Source: Paludibacterium purpuratum (GTDB lineage: Bacteria > Pseudomonadota > Gammaproteobacteria > Burkholderiales > Chromobacteriaceae). Taken from it: 64,000 nucleotides of DNA. The stretch's first letter is position 1. Each line of letters opens with the position of its first letter. The notes beneath the pieces were generated by a model that ran no database searches, was not told where the DNA came from, and saw only the letters and a program-made list of their open reading frames with translations. The stretch lies in assembly GCF_004363805.1 (NCBI RefSeq), contig NZ_SNZP01000003.1, positions 186,001 to 250,000 of the forward strand, read 5' to 3'. A program made the position numbers and the translations under genes. Below, in pieces: positions 56,788 through 64,000 of this stretch.

Positions 56788-57084
56788 TTGTTGTTCAATA
56801 ATGACCAGATCGAACAATCCTCGCGGGCGATGAAGGCCATGTCGCACCCGTTGCGGCTGAAGATCATCTCCGTGCTCGAGGATCAGGAGGTCAGCGTTCA
56901 GGATATTGTCGAACAGGTAGGCACGTCGCAAAGCAATATTTCCCAACACTTGGCCATCATGCGCGACAAAGGGGTGTTGCGGACGCGCAAGGATGCGAAC
57001 CGGGTGTACTACCGGGTGGGCGATATACGAACCCTCGAAGTGCTGAAAATGATGCGCGAAGTATTCTGCGGTTTCGGCGACTGA
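56788..57084 (+). CDS. ArsR-family transcriptional regulator
   Basis: 98 residues. Winged helix with MSHPLRLKIISVLEDQEVSV, QDIVEQVGTSQSNISQHLAI and wing DANRVYYRVG. No ELCVC-type metal-binding cysteines are seen, so it may respond to sulfide, redox or another signal. It starts at TTG with AGGAG 8 bases ahead. It is divergent from gpmI with a 104-base promoter region. Confidence 0.88.
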   Translation: MLFNNDQIEQSSRAMKAMSHPLRLKIISVLEDQEVSVQDIVEQVGTSQSNISQHLAIMRDKGVLRTRKDANRVYYRVGDIRTLEVLKMMREVFCGFGD

Positions 57085-57135
57085 GTATCGACCTTCTATA
57101 TAGATAGTATGGCGGCCGCTGGCCGCGCGATCCTA

Positions 57136-57168
57136 ACGGGCTACGCATGCGTAGCCCGTCGGTTTTTT
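57136..57168 (+). terminator. Terminator of the ArsR gene
   Basis: A perfect 24-base palindrome (arms ACGGGCTACGC and GCGTAGCCCGT) followed by CGG and a six-T run. It overlaps the stop codon of the convergent xseA. Confidence 0.85.
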
Positions 57169-58522
57169 AAAACGGCAAACCGGGCTGAATGTCCGTTTGC
57201 CGGTCCACCACCGCTTCGGTGCGTCCCTGTGCCAATTGCAGTTTCAACCGTTGTCCCTGCCGTAGCTCGTCCGCGGATTTCACCACTTGTCCCGCTTCGG
57301 TTTGTACGATGGCATAACCGCGTTCCAGCACGGCCTGCGGATTGTACGACGATAGCAGTGCCGCGGCGCCGTGCACGGTTTGCTGCCGATTGATCAGCCA
57401 TTGCTGCATGGCGCGGCGCAAGGCGTCGGTGCGCTGCGCCAAGCGCTCGCGGCGTCTGGGCAGGTCGGGGCGGTTTTGTGCGAAGCGGTTCTGTGTCAGC
57501 TCAAGCCGCATGCGGGCGCGTTGCATATGGCGTTGCATCTGTTGGCTCAACTGCTGGCCCACATGGGCGAGTTGCATGGCTTGTTGCTTCAGCCGCTCGC
57601 CGGGGTGTCGCAGTCGTTGGGCCTTCAGGTCGAGTTGCTGCGCCTTATGGTTGAGCTGGCGTGCCATGGCGCGTGCGAGGCCTTGGCGCGCCTGATCGAT
57701 CTGGCGCTGTAGTTGCTCACGACTCGGCGCCGCCAATTCGGCCGCCGCCGTCGGCGTCGGGGCGCGCAGATCCGCGGCGAAGTCGCAGATGGTGAAGTCG
57801 GTTTCGTGGCCGACGCCGCTGATGATCGGGATCGGGCTGTTCGCCACCGCCCTGGCCACCACCTCCTCGTTGAACGACCATAAATCCTCGATGCTACCGC
57901 CGCCGCGGCAGACGATCAGCACGTCGACCTCGGCGCGCGCGCCGGCGAGCTTGATGGCTTCGGCGATTTGGGCTGCTGCGGCGTCGCCTTGTACCTGGGT
58001 CGGGTACAGGATCAGCGGCAGGCCGGGCATGCGCCGGGTCAGTGTCGTGACCACGTCGCGCAGCGCGGCGGCGGCGGGAGAGGTGACGATGCCCACCGCA
58101 CGCGGCAGGTGCGGGATCGGACGTTTACGCTCGGCGGCGAACAGGCCTTCGGCGCTCAATTGCGCCTTGAGCCGTTCGAAGGCTTCGAATAGCCGGCCCA
58201 GTCCCGCCGCGCGCACCGTCTCGACGTTGATCTGAAATTCGCCGCGCGCCTCGTAGAGCGAGGGTAGACCGCGCAATTCGACCTGCTGGCCATTGGCTAG
58301 CCGAAACGGCAGCAGGCCGACGCGGTTGCGGAACATGACGCAGCGCACTTGGGCGCTGGCGTCCTTGAGCGAGAAATAGGCATGGCCGGAGGCTGCGATG
58401 GTCAGATTGGAGATCTCACCGCCGATCCAGGCTGCCGGCAGGCCGGATTCGAGTAGATCGCGCGCAAGACGGTTCAGCGCCGAGACGCTGATGACATCAC
58501 CGGCAAGGGGAGAAAATGGCAT
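57167..58522 (-). CDS. xseA: Exodeoxyribonuclease VII large subunit
   Basis: 451 residues. N-terminal OB-fold (WIGGEISNLTIAASGHAYFSL), catalytic core with IVCRGGGSIEDLWSFNEE and ISGVGHETDFTICDFAAD, and a long coiled coil (about 290-390). It is the nuclease subunit that degrades single-stranded DNA with XseB. Length is normal for the family. Confidence 0.95.
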   Translation of the reverse strand: MPFSPLAGDVISVSALNRLARDLLESGLPAAWIGGEISNLTIAASGHAYFSLKDASAQVRCVMFRNRVGLLPFRLANGQQVELRGLPSLYEARGEFQINVETVRAAGLGRLFEAFERLKAQLSAEGLFAAERKRPIPHLPRAVGIVTSPAAAALRDVVTTLTRRMPGLPLILYPTQVQGDAAAAQIAEAIKLAGARAEVDVLIVCRGGGSIEDLWSFNEEVVARAVANSPIPIISGVGHETDFTICDFAADLRAPTPTAAAELAAPSREQLQRQIDQARQGLARAMARQLNHKAQQLDLKAQRLRHPGERLKQQAMQLAHVGQQLSQQMQRHMQRARMRLELTQNRFAQNRPDLPRRRERLAQRTDALRRAMQQWLINRQQTVHGAAALLSSYNPQAVLERGYAIVQTEAGQVVKSADELRQGQRLKLQLAQGRTEAVVDRQTDIQPGLPF

Positions 58523-58733
58523 TTTGTCAAGTCATCCACAGCAGTTGACAACGCACGGTTTTATGTGAAGAGATCGCGCCAATTCTTTAAAACCGCCTGG
58601 TGGTAGTGGTGTAAAACCTAATAAAAACAACCGTTTGGTGGTTTATTATCAAACGATTCTAATTGCTGCCCCATCTTGGTGAATGCGCGAAGAGGGAGCG
58701 GTTTTTTCAATATTATCAACAGGTTTATCCACA
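58523..58733. promoter_or_regulatory. Intergenic region with DnaA-box-like sites
   Basis: Contains TTATCCACA (58725-58733, exact consensus), TTATCAACA (58713-58721) and TCATCCACA (58532-58540), each one base off, within an AT-rich stretch. No origin genes are adjacent. A regulatory or titration site for DnaA is possible, chance also. Confidence 0.45.
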
Positions 58734-58870
58734 CCGTTGAAATCGCGCTTTAAGTGCCGTATGTAAGCGATGCCATTGTAGCAGCGCCTCGGGCACGACG
58801 GGTGTGCAAAGCGCGGCGGGAAGAGACCGCACGGTCGGCGGGCATGGCCCGCCGCCTCCGGGAAAAGCCG

Positions 58871-59128
58871 TTAATCGGCCGTGAGAACCAGGCACCCCGC
58901 CATATGACGCGCTTGCGCGGCCTTGGGCAGATACAACCAAGACGTGTTGGCATCGATCGGCTCGAACGCCCACGGCAAGCGGCTATCGACGATCAAACGG
59001 CACTCGTCGGAATTTTGACGATTGGCGCGCGGCAAGCACAACACGGAAATCAGGGAAAGTAACTGCTGTTGGCGGGCATCTGGGTTTGAAGAAAGGATAG
59101 GAACTGCATTACCATTTTCGGCAGCCAT
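58871..59128 (-). CDS. Small hypothetical protein
   Basis: 85 residues, no signal, not recognised. GGAG 7 bases before the ATG at 59128 supports expression. It carries several Cys and Trp (VLCLPRANR, SWLYLP). A GC-rich inverted repeat without T run lies downstream (about 58836-58852). Confidence 0.55.
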   Translation of the reverse strand: MAAENGNAVPILSSNPDARQQQLLSLISVLCLPRANRQNSDECRLIVDSRLPWAFEPIDANTSWLYLPKAAQARHMAGCLVLTAD

Positions 59129-59360
59129 TCTGAACTCCAGGATAGTTTGGTTTGGTTAGCGGGCTCGGCGGTGTTCTAGCACCCCGGGTCCGCGCCTCTC
59201 GCGGCAAATGCCGCCCCCGTACATTACCCAGCCAACAAAACGCTGACAACGGCGAACGACCGTCAGAAAATGCTGAAATTGTTCGTGCGGGAGTATGGGG
59301 GGCGCCAACGGCAACCCGCCATATGCGATTGGTGCGATGCTTCGCGATCGCACCCTACGG
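59129..59360. other. Intergenic stretch without gene
   Basis: No supported gene. Open frames here have no ribosome site or protein-like composition. Confidence 0.4.
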
Positions 59361-59393
59361 AAAACAATGCGCCCTCATTGGCAGGGCGCATTG
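59361..59393 (-). terminator. Terminator of the 135-residue hypothetical gene
   Basis: CAATGCGCCC / GGGCGCATTG stem with a 9-base loop followed by TTTT on the minus strand, just past the stop of the gene at 59419. Confidence 0.8.
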
Positions 59394-59418
59394 TCGTCTC
59401 GAGCGGATGAATTGGAAA

Positions 59419-59826
59419 TTAAATTTTCTTGTATTCCGGTGTTAAATCGGTATTGGCACGGATGATGAGTTCATAATCGCCCTTTCCCAACTCGGCGTCG
59501 CCATTGACTTTTACTTTAAGGTCGTATCGAACGCTTGTGGTATAGAAAACGGCCGAGCCATGCTGAAAGATCTGCTTAGGCGAGTTTCCGTGAGGCGTCA
59601 TCTGGATGTAGTGTGTGACGTCATCTCTAGTACCCTCAGTGCTATTATTCAGCCCATCCAGAGCGTGTTGCGAGTCACACCACGGCGTCCACATATTACA
59701 TGCCATGACTTCGCCGGCTGGTACCACGACATGATTACCCGGTTTATTCGGATGTTCGTAATTGATCACATCGATCTCTTGATTGCTCAAGTTACGAACC
59801 AGCTTAATTGCCCTAATGTCACTCAT
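59419..59826 (-). CDS. Hypothetical protein, AT-richer than neighbours
   Basis: 135 residues, soluble, not recognised. It contains NYEHPNKPGNHVVVPAGEV and ends with DYELIIRANTDLTPEYKKI. The fold looks beta-rich. Gene composition is lower in GC than neighbours and it has its own promoter and terminator, so it is likely an acquired single gene. AAGGAG is 6 bases before the ATG at 59826; a GTG one codon earlier exists. Confidence 0.7.
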   Translation of the reverse strand: MSDIRAIKLVRNLSNQEIDVINYEHPNKPGNHVVVPAGEVMACNMWTPWCDSQHALDGLNNSTEGTRDDVTHYIQMTPHGNSPKQIFQHGSAVFYTTSVRYDLKVKVNGDAELGKGDYELIIRANTDLTPEYKKI

Positions 59827-59936
59827 CACAATCTCCTTGCATGGATGTGTTGATGCATTCGGTGACGCATGCAGAAAAAACTGCCGCTAGATCACCCGAC
59901 TCACGAAATTGTTCTTTGGACAATTGGCGCCACGCA

Positions 59937-59956
59937 ACTTAGCAAACAAGCTAAGT
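59937..59956. promoter_or_regulatory. Inverted repeat in the promoter region of the 135-residue gene
   Basis: ACTTAGC (59937-59943) and GCTAAGT (59950-59956) around a 6-base spacer, next to an AT-rich TATATGTTATATAA stretch that could supply a -10 element. Likely operator for the minus-strand gene. Confidence 0.5.
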
Positions 59957-60052
59957 ATATGTTATATAAAAACAAATAATGCCATTGTCAAGTCGCCTTC
60001 AAAGAGGATGCCTTGGCTGCAAGGGCGATTTTGCCGCGATGGCCGCGGGCAT

Positions 60053-60078
60053 AAAAAACGGCCGCGCAAGGCGGCCGT
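60053..60078 (-). terminator. Terminator of adhE
   Basis: ACGGCCGC / GCGGCCGT stem with T run on the minus strand, about 22 bases past the adhE stop. Confidence 0.85.
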
Positions 60079-60099
60079 GGATCGAGAGGGAAGATTCGA

Positions 60100-62739
60100 T
60101 CAGGATTTCTTGCCAACCTTCTCGGCGGGCTTCTCGTCGGTGCGCAGATAGCTTTCGACATACGGGCGGCCGTAGAAGCTGTCGAGCAGGATCTGCTTGA
60201 GTTCGGAGATCAGCGGGAAGCGCGGGTTGGCGCCGGTGCACTGGTCGTCGAACGCTTCTTCCGCCAGGTTATCGACCTTGGCGAGGAAGTCCGCTTCGGA
60301 GACGCCGGCATCGCGGATCGAAGCCGGAATGTCGAGCACCTTCTTCATGCCGTCCACCCACTCGATCAGGCTTTCCACCTTCTGCTTGTCGCTCTTGCCG
60401 GCAAGGTGCAGGTGGTCGGCGACGGCCGCGTAACGGCACAGCGCCTGCGGACGCGAGTATTGGCTGAACGCGGCTTGCTTGGTCGGCGTGTCGGTGGCGT
60501 TGAAGCGGATGACGTTGCTGATCAAGAGCGCGTTGGCCAAGCCGTGCGGGATATGGAATTCCGCGCCCAGCTTGTGCGCCATCGAGTGGCAGATGCCGAG
60601 GAAGGCGTTGGCGAAGGCGATGCCGGCGATGGTGGCGGCGTTGTGCACCTTCTCGCGCGCTACCGGATCCTTGGCGCCATTGGCGTAGGAGGAGGGCAGG
60701 AAGTCCTTCAATAGCTGCAGCGATTGCAGTGCCTGGCCGTCGCTGTACTCGTTGGCCATGACCGATACATAGGCTTCCAGCGCGTGCGTGACCGCGTCGA
60801 TGCCGCCGAAGGCGGTCAGCGACTTCGGCATGCTCATCACCAGGTTGGCGTCGACGATGGCCATGTTCGGCGTCAGTTCGTAGTCGGCCAGCGGATACTT
60901 CTTGCCGGTTTTTTCATCGGTCACCACGGCGAACGGGGTGACTTCGGAGCCGGTGCCGGAGGTGGTCGGAATCGCCACCATCTGAGCCTTCACGCCCAGT
61001 TTCGGGAACTTGTAGATGCGCTTGCGGATGTCCATGAAGCGCAGTGCCAGTTCCTCGAACGAGACGTCCGGATGTTCGTACATGACCCACATGATCTTGG
61101 CGGCATCCATCGGCGAACCGCCGCCCAGGGCGACGATGACGTCCGGCTTGAAGCGGTTGGCGACGATGGCGCCGCGACGGACGACGGCCAGGGTCGGGTC
61201 GGCTTCGACTTCGTAGAACACTTCGACTTCGACGCCGTTCTTTTTCAGGATGTCGCTGACTTGGTCGACATAGCCATTCTTAAACAGGAAGCCGTCGGTG
61301 ACGATCAGCGCGCGCTTCTTGTCCGACAGCTCTTCAATGGCCACCGGCAGGCAGCCGCGACGGAAATAGATCGACTTCGGAAGTTTGTGCCACAGCATGT
61401 TTTCTGCCCGTTCTGCCACCGTCTTTTTGTTGATCAGATGCTGCGGACCGACGTTCTCGGAGATCGAGTTGCCGCCCCAGGAGCCGCAACCCAGCGTCAA
61501 CGACGGTGCCAGCTTGAAGTTGTACAGGTCGCCGATGGCGCCTTGCGAGGCCGGCGAGTTGATCAGGATACGCGCGGTCTTCATGCGCTCGCCGAAGCGG
61601 CTGATGCGTTCGCGCTGCAGGTCTTGGTCGGTATACAGCACCGAGGTGTGGCCGATGCCACCCATGGTGACCAGGGCTTCGGCCTTGTCGAGCGCATCGT
61701 CGAAGTCGCGTGCGCGAATCATCGCCAGCGTCGGCGACAGCTTTTCGTGGGCGAAGGCTTCGTCCTCGCTGACCTTGGCGATTTCGCCGATCAGTACGCG
61801 GGTGGTCGGCGGTACCTTGATGCCGGCCATTTCGGCGATGCGAACGGCCGACTGGCCGACGATGTCGGCGTTGAGCGCGCCATCCTTGAGGATGACTTTG
61901 CTGACCGCCTTGCATTCTTCCGACGACAGCACATGGCCGCCGTGGCTGTGGAAGCGTTCCTTGACCTGCTTGTACACCGAGTCGACGATCACCACCGATT
62001 GCTCGGAGGCGCAGACCACGCCGTTGTCGAAGGTCTTGGACATCAGGATCGAGGCCACGGCACGCTTGATGTCGCAGGTCTCGTCGATGATCACCGGGGT
62101 GTTGCCGGCGCCGACGCCGATGGCCGGCTTGCCGGACGAGTAGGCTGCCTTGACCATGCCCGGGCCGCCGGTGGCCAGGATCAGGTTGATGTCCGGGTGG
62201 CGCATCAGTTGGTTGGAGAGCTCGACGGTCGGTTCGCCGACCCAGCCGATGATGTCGGCCGGGGCGCCTGCCTTGACGGCGGCTTCCAGCACGATGCGGG
62301 CGGCTTCGCAGGTGGCCTTCTTGGCGCGCGGGTGCGGGCTGAAGATGATGCCGTTGCGGGTCTTGAGCGAGATCAGCGCCTTGAAGATGGCGGTCGAGGT
62401 CGGGTTGGTGGTCGGCACGATGCCGCACAACAAGCCGATCGGCTCGGCGATGGTCAGGATGCCGAACGCCGGGTCGTGGTCGATGATGCCGCAGGTCTTT
62501 TCGTCTTTGTACTTGTTGTAGATGTACTCGGACGAGAAGTGGTTCTTGATCACCTTGTCTTCGACCACGCCCATGCGGGTTTCTTCGGCGGCGAGCTTGG
62601 CCAGCGGAATGCGGGCGTCGGCCGCGGCGAGCGCGGCGGCGCGGAAGATCGCGTCGACCTGTTCTTGGGTGTAGGTAGCGTAAGTGCGCTGCGCCGCTTT
62701 GACGCGGCTCACCAGTTGGTTGAGCTGGTTACTGTCCAT
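60100..62739 (-). CDS. adhE: Bifunctional acetaldehyde-CoA/alcohol dehydrogenase AdhE
   Basis: 879 residues. N-terminal aldehyde-dehydrogenase domain with catalytic Cys in NGVVCASEQ, NAD-linker near 445, then the iron-type alcohol dehydrogenase with GGGSPMDAAK and the iron-binding His in GICHSMAHKLGAEFH. It converts acetyl-CoA to ethanol, typical of fermentative growth, and forms spirosomes. Full length. ATG at 62739. Confidence 0.97.
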   Translation of the reverse strand: MDSNQLNQLVSRVKAAQRTYATYTQEQVDAIFRAAALAAADARIPLAKLAAEETRMGVVEDKVIKNHFSSEYIYNKYKDEKTCGIIDHDPAFGILTIAEPIGLLCGIVPTTNPTSTAIFKALISLKTRNGIIFSPHPRAKKATCEAARIVLEAAVKAGAPADIIGWVGEPTVELSNQLMRHPDINLILATGGPGMVKAAYSSGKPAIGVGAGNTPVIIDETCDIKRAVASILMSKTFDNGVVCASEQSVVIVDSVYKQVKERFHSHGGHVLSSEECKAVSKVILKDGALNADIVGQSAVRIAEMAGIKVPPTTRVLIGEIAKVSEDEAFAHEKLSPTLAMIRARDFDDALDKAEALVTMGGIGHTSVLYTDQDLQRERISRFGERMKTARILINSPASQGAIGDLYNFKLAPSLTLGCGSWGGNSISENVGPQHLINKKTVAERAENMLWHKLPKSIYFRRGCLPVAIEELSDKKRALIVTDGFLFKNGYVDQVSDILKKNGVEVEVFYEVEADPTLAVVRRGAIVANRFKPDVIVALGGGSPMDAAKIMWVMYEHPDVSFEELALRFMDIRKRIYKFPKLGVKAQMVAIPTTSGTGSEVTPFAVVTDEKTGKKYPLADYELTPNMAIVDANLVMSMPKSLTAFGGIDAVTHALEAYVSVMANEYSDGQALQSLQLLKDFLPSSYANGAKDPVAREKVHNAATIAGIAFANAFLGICHSMAHKLGAEFHIPHGLANALLISNVIRFNATDTPTKQAAFSQYSRPQALCRYAAVADHLHLAGKSDKQKVESLIEWVDGMKKVLDIPASIRDAGVSEADFLAKVDNLAEEAFDDQCTGANPRFPLISELKQILLDSFYGRPYVESYLRTDEKPAEKVGKKS

Positions 62740-62868
62740 GGTACTTCCTCTCTACATAGCAAAATTCGGGTTGTCGTCGTTGACGAGCCAAAGTCGTTCA
62801 CGAATTGCAGGGCCTGTAACCGGCTGGCGTTGCGGGGGAGGCAAGCGGAAATTCGTGAAGAACCTCGC

Positions 62869-62899
62869 GGCGGCGATCCGGTGAGGCCGGATCGCCGCC
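62869..62899. terminator. Strong hairpin between ptsG and adhE
   Basis: GGCGGCGATCCGG / CCGGATCGCCGCC 13-base stem with a 5-base loop, 18 bases past the ptsG stop. No T run, so it may be a weak terminator or mRNA-stabilising hairpin. Confidence 0.6.
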
Positions 62900-62916
62900 G
62901 GCCGTACATGTACTGC

Positions 62917-64000
62917 TTAATTGTGCTTCAGATACTCTTGCATGTCAGTCTTCAGGTTCTCGGAACGCGGCCCGAAGATGGCCTGAACGTTGTTGCCGAC
63001 TACGACCACGCCGGCCGCGCCCATCGACTTCAGGCGGGACTGATCGACCTTGGCCACGTCGGCCACGCTGACGCGCAGACGGGTGATGCAGGCATCCAGG
63101 CTAGTCAGGTTGCTGCGACCGCCAAAAGCTTCCACCAGGCCTTGCGCCATCGAACCGGCTGCCGGGGCGGCAGATGCTGCGACTGCGGCCTTGGCTTCGA
63201 TCGGTGCGCCGGAACCGGCCAGAGCGTGTGCGAGGACTGCTTCGTCACGTTGCTCTTCTTCGGTGGCATCCTCGCGACCCGGGGTCTTCAGGTTCAGGGC
63301 GGAGATCAACACACGGAACACGGTGTAGTAAACAACGGCGTAGATCGGTCCCAGAATAAACACCAGCCACGGCTTGACGTCCTTGACGAAGAACAAGGTG
63401 AAGTCGATCGCGCCTTGCGAGAAGGTGAAGCCCATGTGCGCGCCGAAGGTGTTCATCAGGTAGAACGCCAGGCCCACCAGCACGGCGTGGATCGCGTACA
63501 GCACCGGAGCCACGAACAGGAACGAGAACTCGATCGGTTCGGTAATGCCGGTCAGGAACGAGGTCAGGGCGGCGGAAACCATCATCGCGCCGATCTTGGT
63601 GCGGTTTTCCGGCTTGGCGCTATGCCAGATGGCGATAGCGGCGGCAGGCAGACCCCACATTTTCGGCAGGAAGCCACCAGCCAGGATCCCGGCGGTCGGG
63701 TCGCCAGCGAAGAAGCGGTTGATGTCGCCATGAACCATCTTGCCGGAAGCGTCGACGAAGTCGCCCATCTGGAAGAAGAACGGTACGTTCCAGATATGGT
63801 GCAGACCGAACGGCAACAGCATACGTTCCACTACGCCGTACAGCGTCACGGCGACGGCCGGGTTGCTGACTGCGGCCCAGTGCGAGAACGCTTCGATGCC
63901 GGCCTGTACCGGAGCCCAAACCACGGACAGCACCACGGCCAGGAAGATCGCGCACACACCGGTGGCGATAGGCACGAAGCGCTTACCGGCAAAGAAGCCG
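62917..64000 (-). CDS. ptsG: PTS glucose-specific IIBC component (5' part outside window)
   Basis: About 361 residues of the C-terminal portion. EIIC segment ([30 protein letters not shown]) and EIIB domain with phosphorylated Cys in [15 protein letters not shown]. The end closely resembles E. coli PtsG as I recall it. It transports and phosphorylates glucose. The frame is open to the right edge, so the start is outside the window. No EIIA domain is seen at the C-terminus; it would be supplied in trans. Confidence 0.93.
   Translation of the reverse strand, partial: GFFAGKRFVPIATGVCAIFLAVVLSVVWAPVQAGIEAFSHWAAVSNPAVAVTLYGVVERMLLPFGLHHIWNVPFFFQMGDFVDASGKMVHGDINRFFAGDPTAGILAGGFLPKMWGLPAAAIAIWHSAKPENRTKIGAMMVSAALTSFLTGITEPIEFSFLFVAPVLYAIHAVLVGLAFYLMNTFGAHMGFTFSQGAIDFTLFFVKDVKPWLVFILGPIYAVVYYTVFRVLISALNLKTPGREDATEEEQRDEAVLAHALAGSGAPIEAKAAVAASAAPAAGSMAQGLVEAFGGRSNLTSLDACITRLRVSVADVAKVDQSRLKSMGAAGVVVVGNNVQAIFGPRSENLKTDMQEYLKHN

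Noticed and set aside
58523-58870. Chromosomal origin near xseA
   Set aside because: Only one exact DnaA box and no dnaA, rnpA, rpmH or gidA neighbours.

Overview
The window is about 64 kb of GC-rich bacterial chromosome. Gene content and protein style point to a betaproteobacterium of the Neisseriales, probably Chromobacteriaceae (inference from recall, not a database match). Supporting genes are a clade-I type NosZ with a Tat signal, enteric-like PtsG and AdhE, the gpmI-envC-ctpA order, and ppk, yggX and argA on one strand. No phage, IS element or CRISPR array was seen.

1-12 kb: nitrous oxide respiration, mostly on the minus strand. The order is nosZ, nosD, nosF, nosY, nosL, three short unrecognised genes, then nosR running off the left edge. 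Behind nosZ lies a second minus-strand operon of apbE (nosX-like) plus a two-gene ABC-2 transporter. FNR/DNR-type boxes sit before nosZ (perfect) and before apbE (one mismatch), so both units are probably induced together without oxygen. A terminator hairpin separates nosZ from nosD.

12-17 kb: an aspartate-semialdehyde dehydrogenase plus quinone-oxidoreductase pair with a divergent LysR gene, a YebB-like amidase-fold protein and an XRE-type regulator. 17-19 kb: a small secreted cysteine-containing protein and a GH18-jacalin fusion.

19.4-29 kb: the most interesting block, nine plus-strand genes with little or no spacing. Four look biosynthetic: an alpha/beta hydrolase, a cyanobacterial acyl-ACP-reductase-like protein, a PP-loop ATPase with cysteine clusters, and a FrsA-like hydrolase. 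They are followed by a complete HlyD/ABC/ABC/TolC-type exporter and a chalcone-isomerase-like protein. I do not recognise the pathway. It could make and export a small acyl-derived product.

29-43.5 kb: accessory, mosaic region. It holds an orphan RelB-type antitoxin, tandem transglutaminase-like proteins (one lacking the catalytic Cys), a DUF1003 protein, WYL, MarR and LysE-family genes, a solitary ATP-grasp protein, a Fur-boxed NRAMP-like transporter, a beta-carbonic anhydrase and a Fic protein. Shards of the WYL and MarR genes, plus a third short direct repeat, show past duplication and decay.

43.5-64 kb: housekeeping. tRNA-Ala, lysC, tRNA-Ser/Arg/Glu, a diguanylate cyclase, ettA, ppk1, yggX, argA, ctpA, envC, gpmI, an ArsR regulator, xseA, two small hypotheticals, adhE, and the 3' part of ptsG cut by the right edge.
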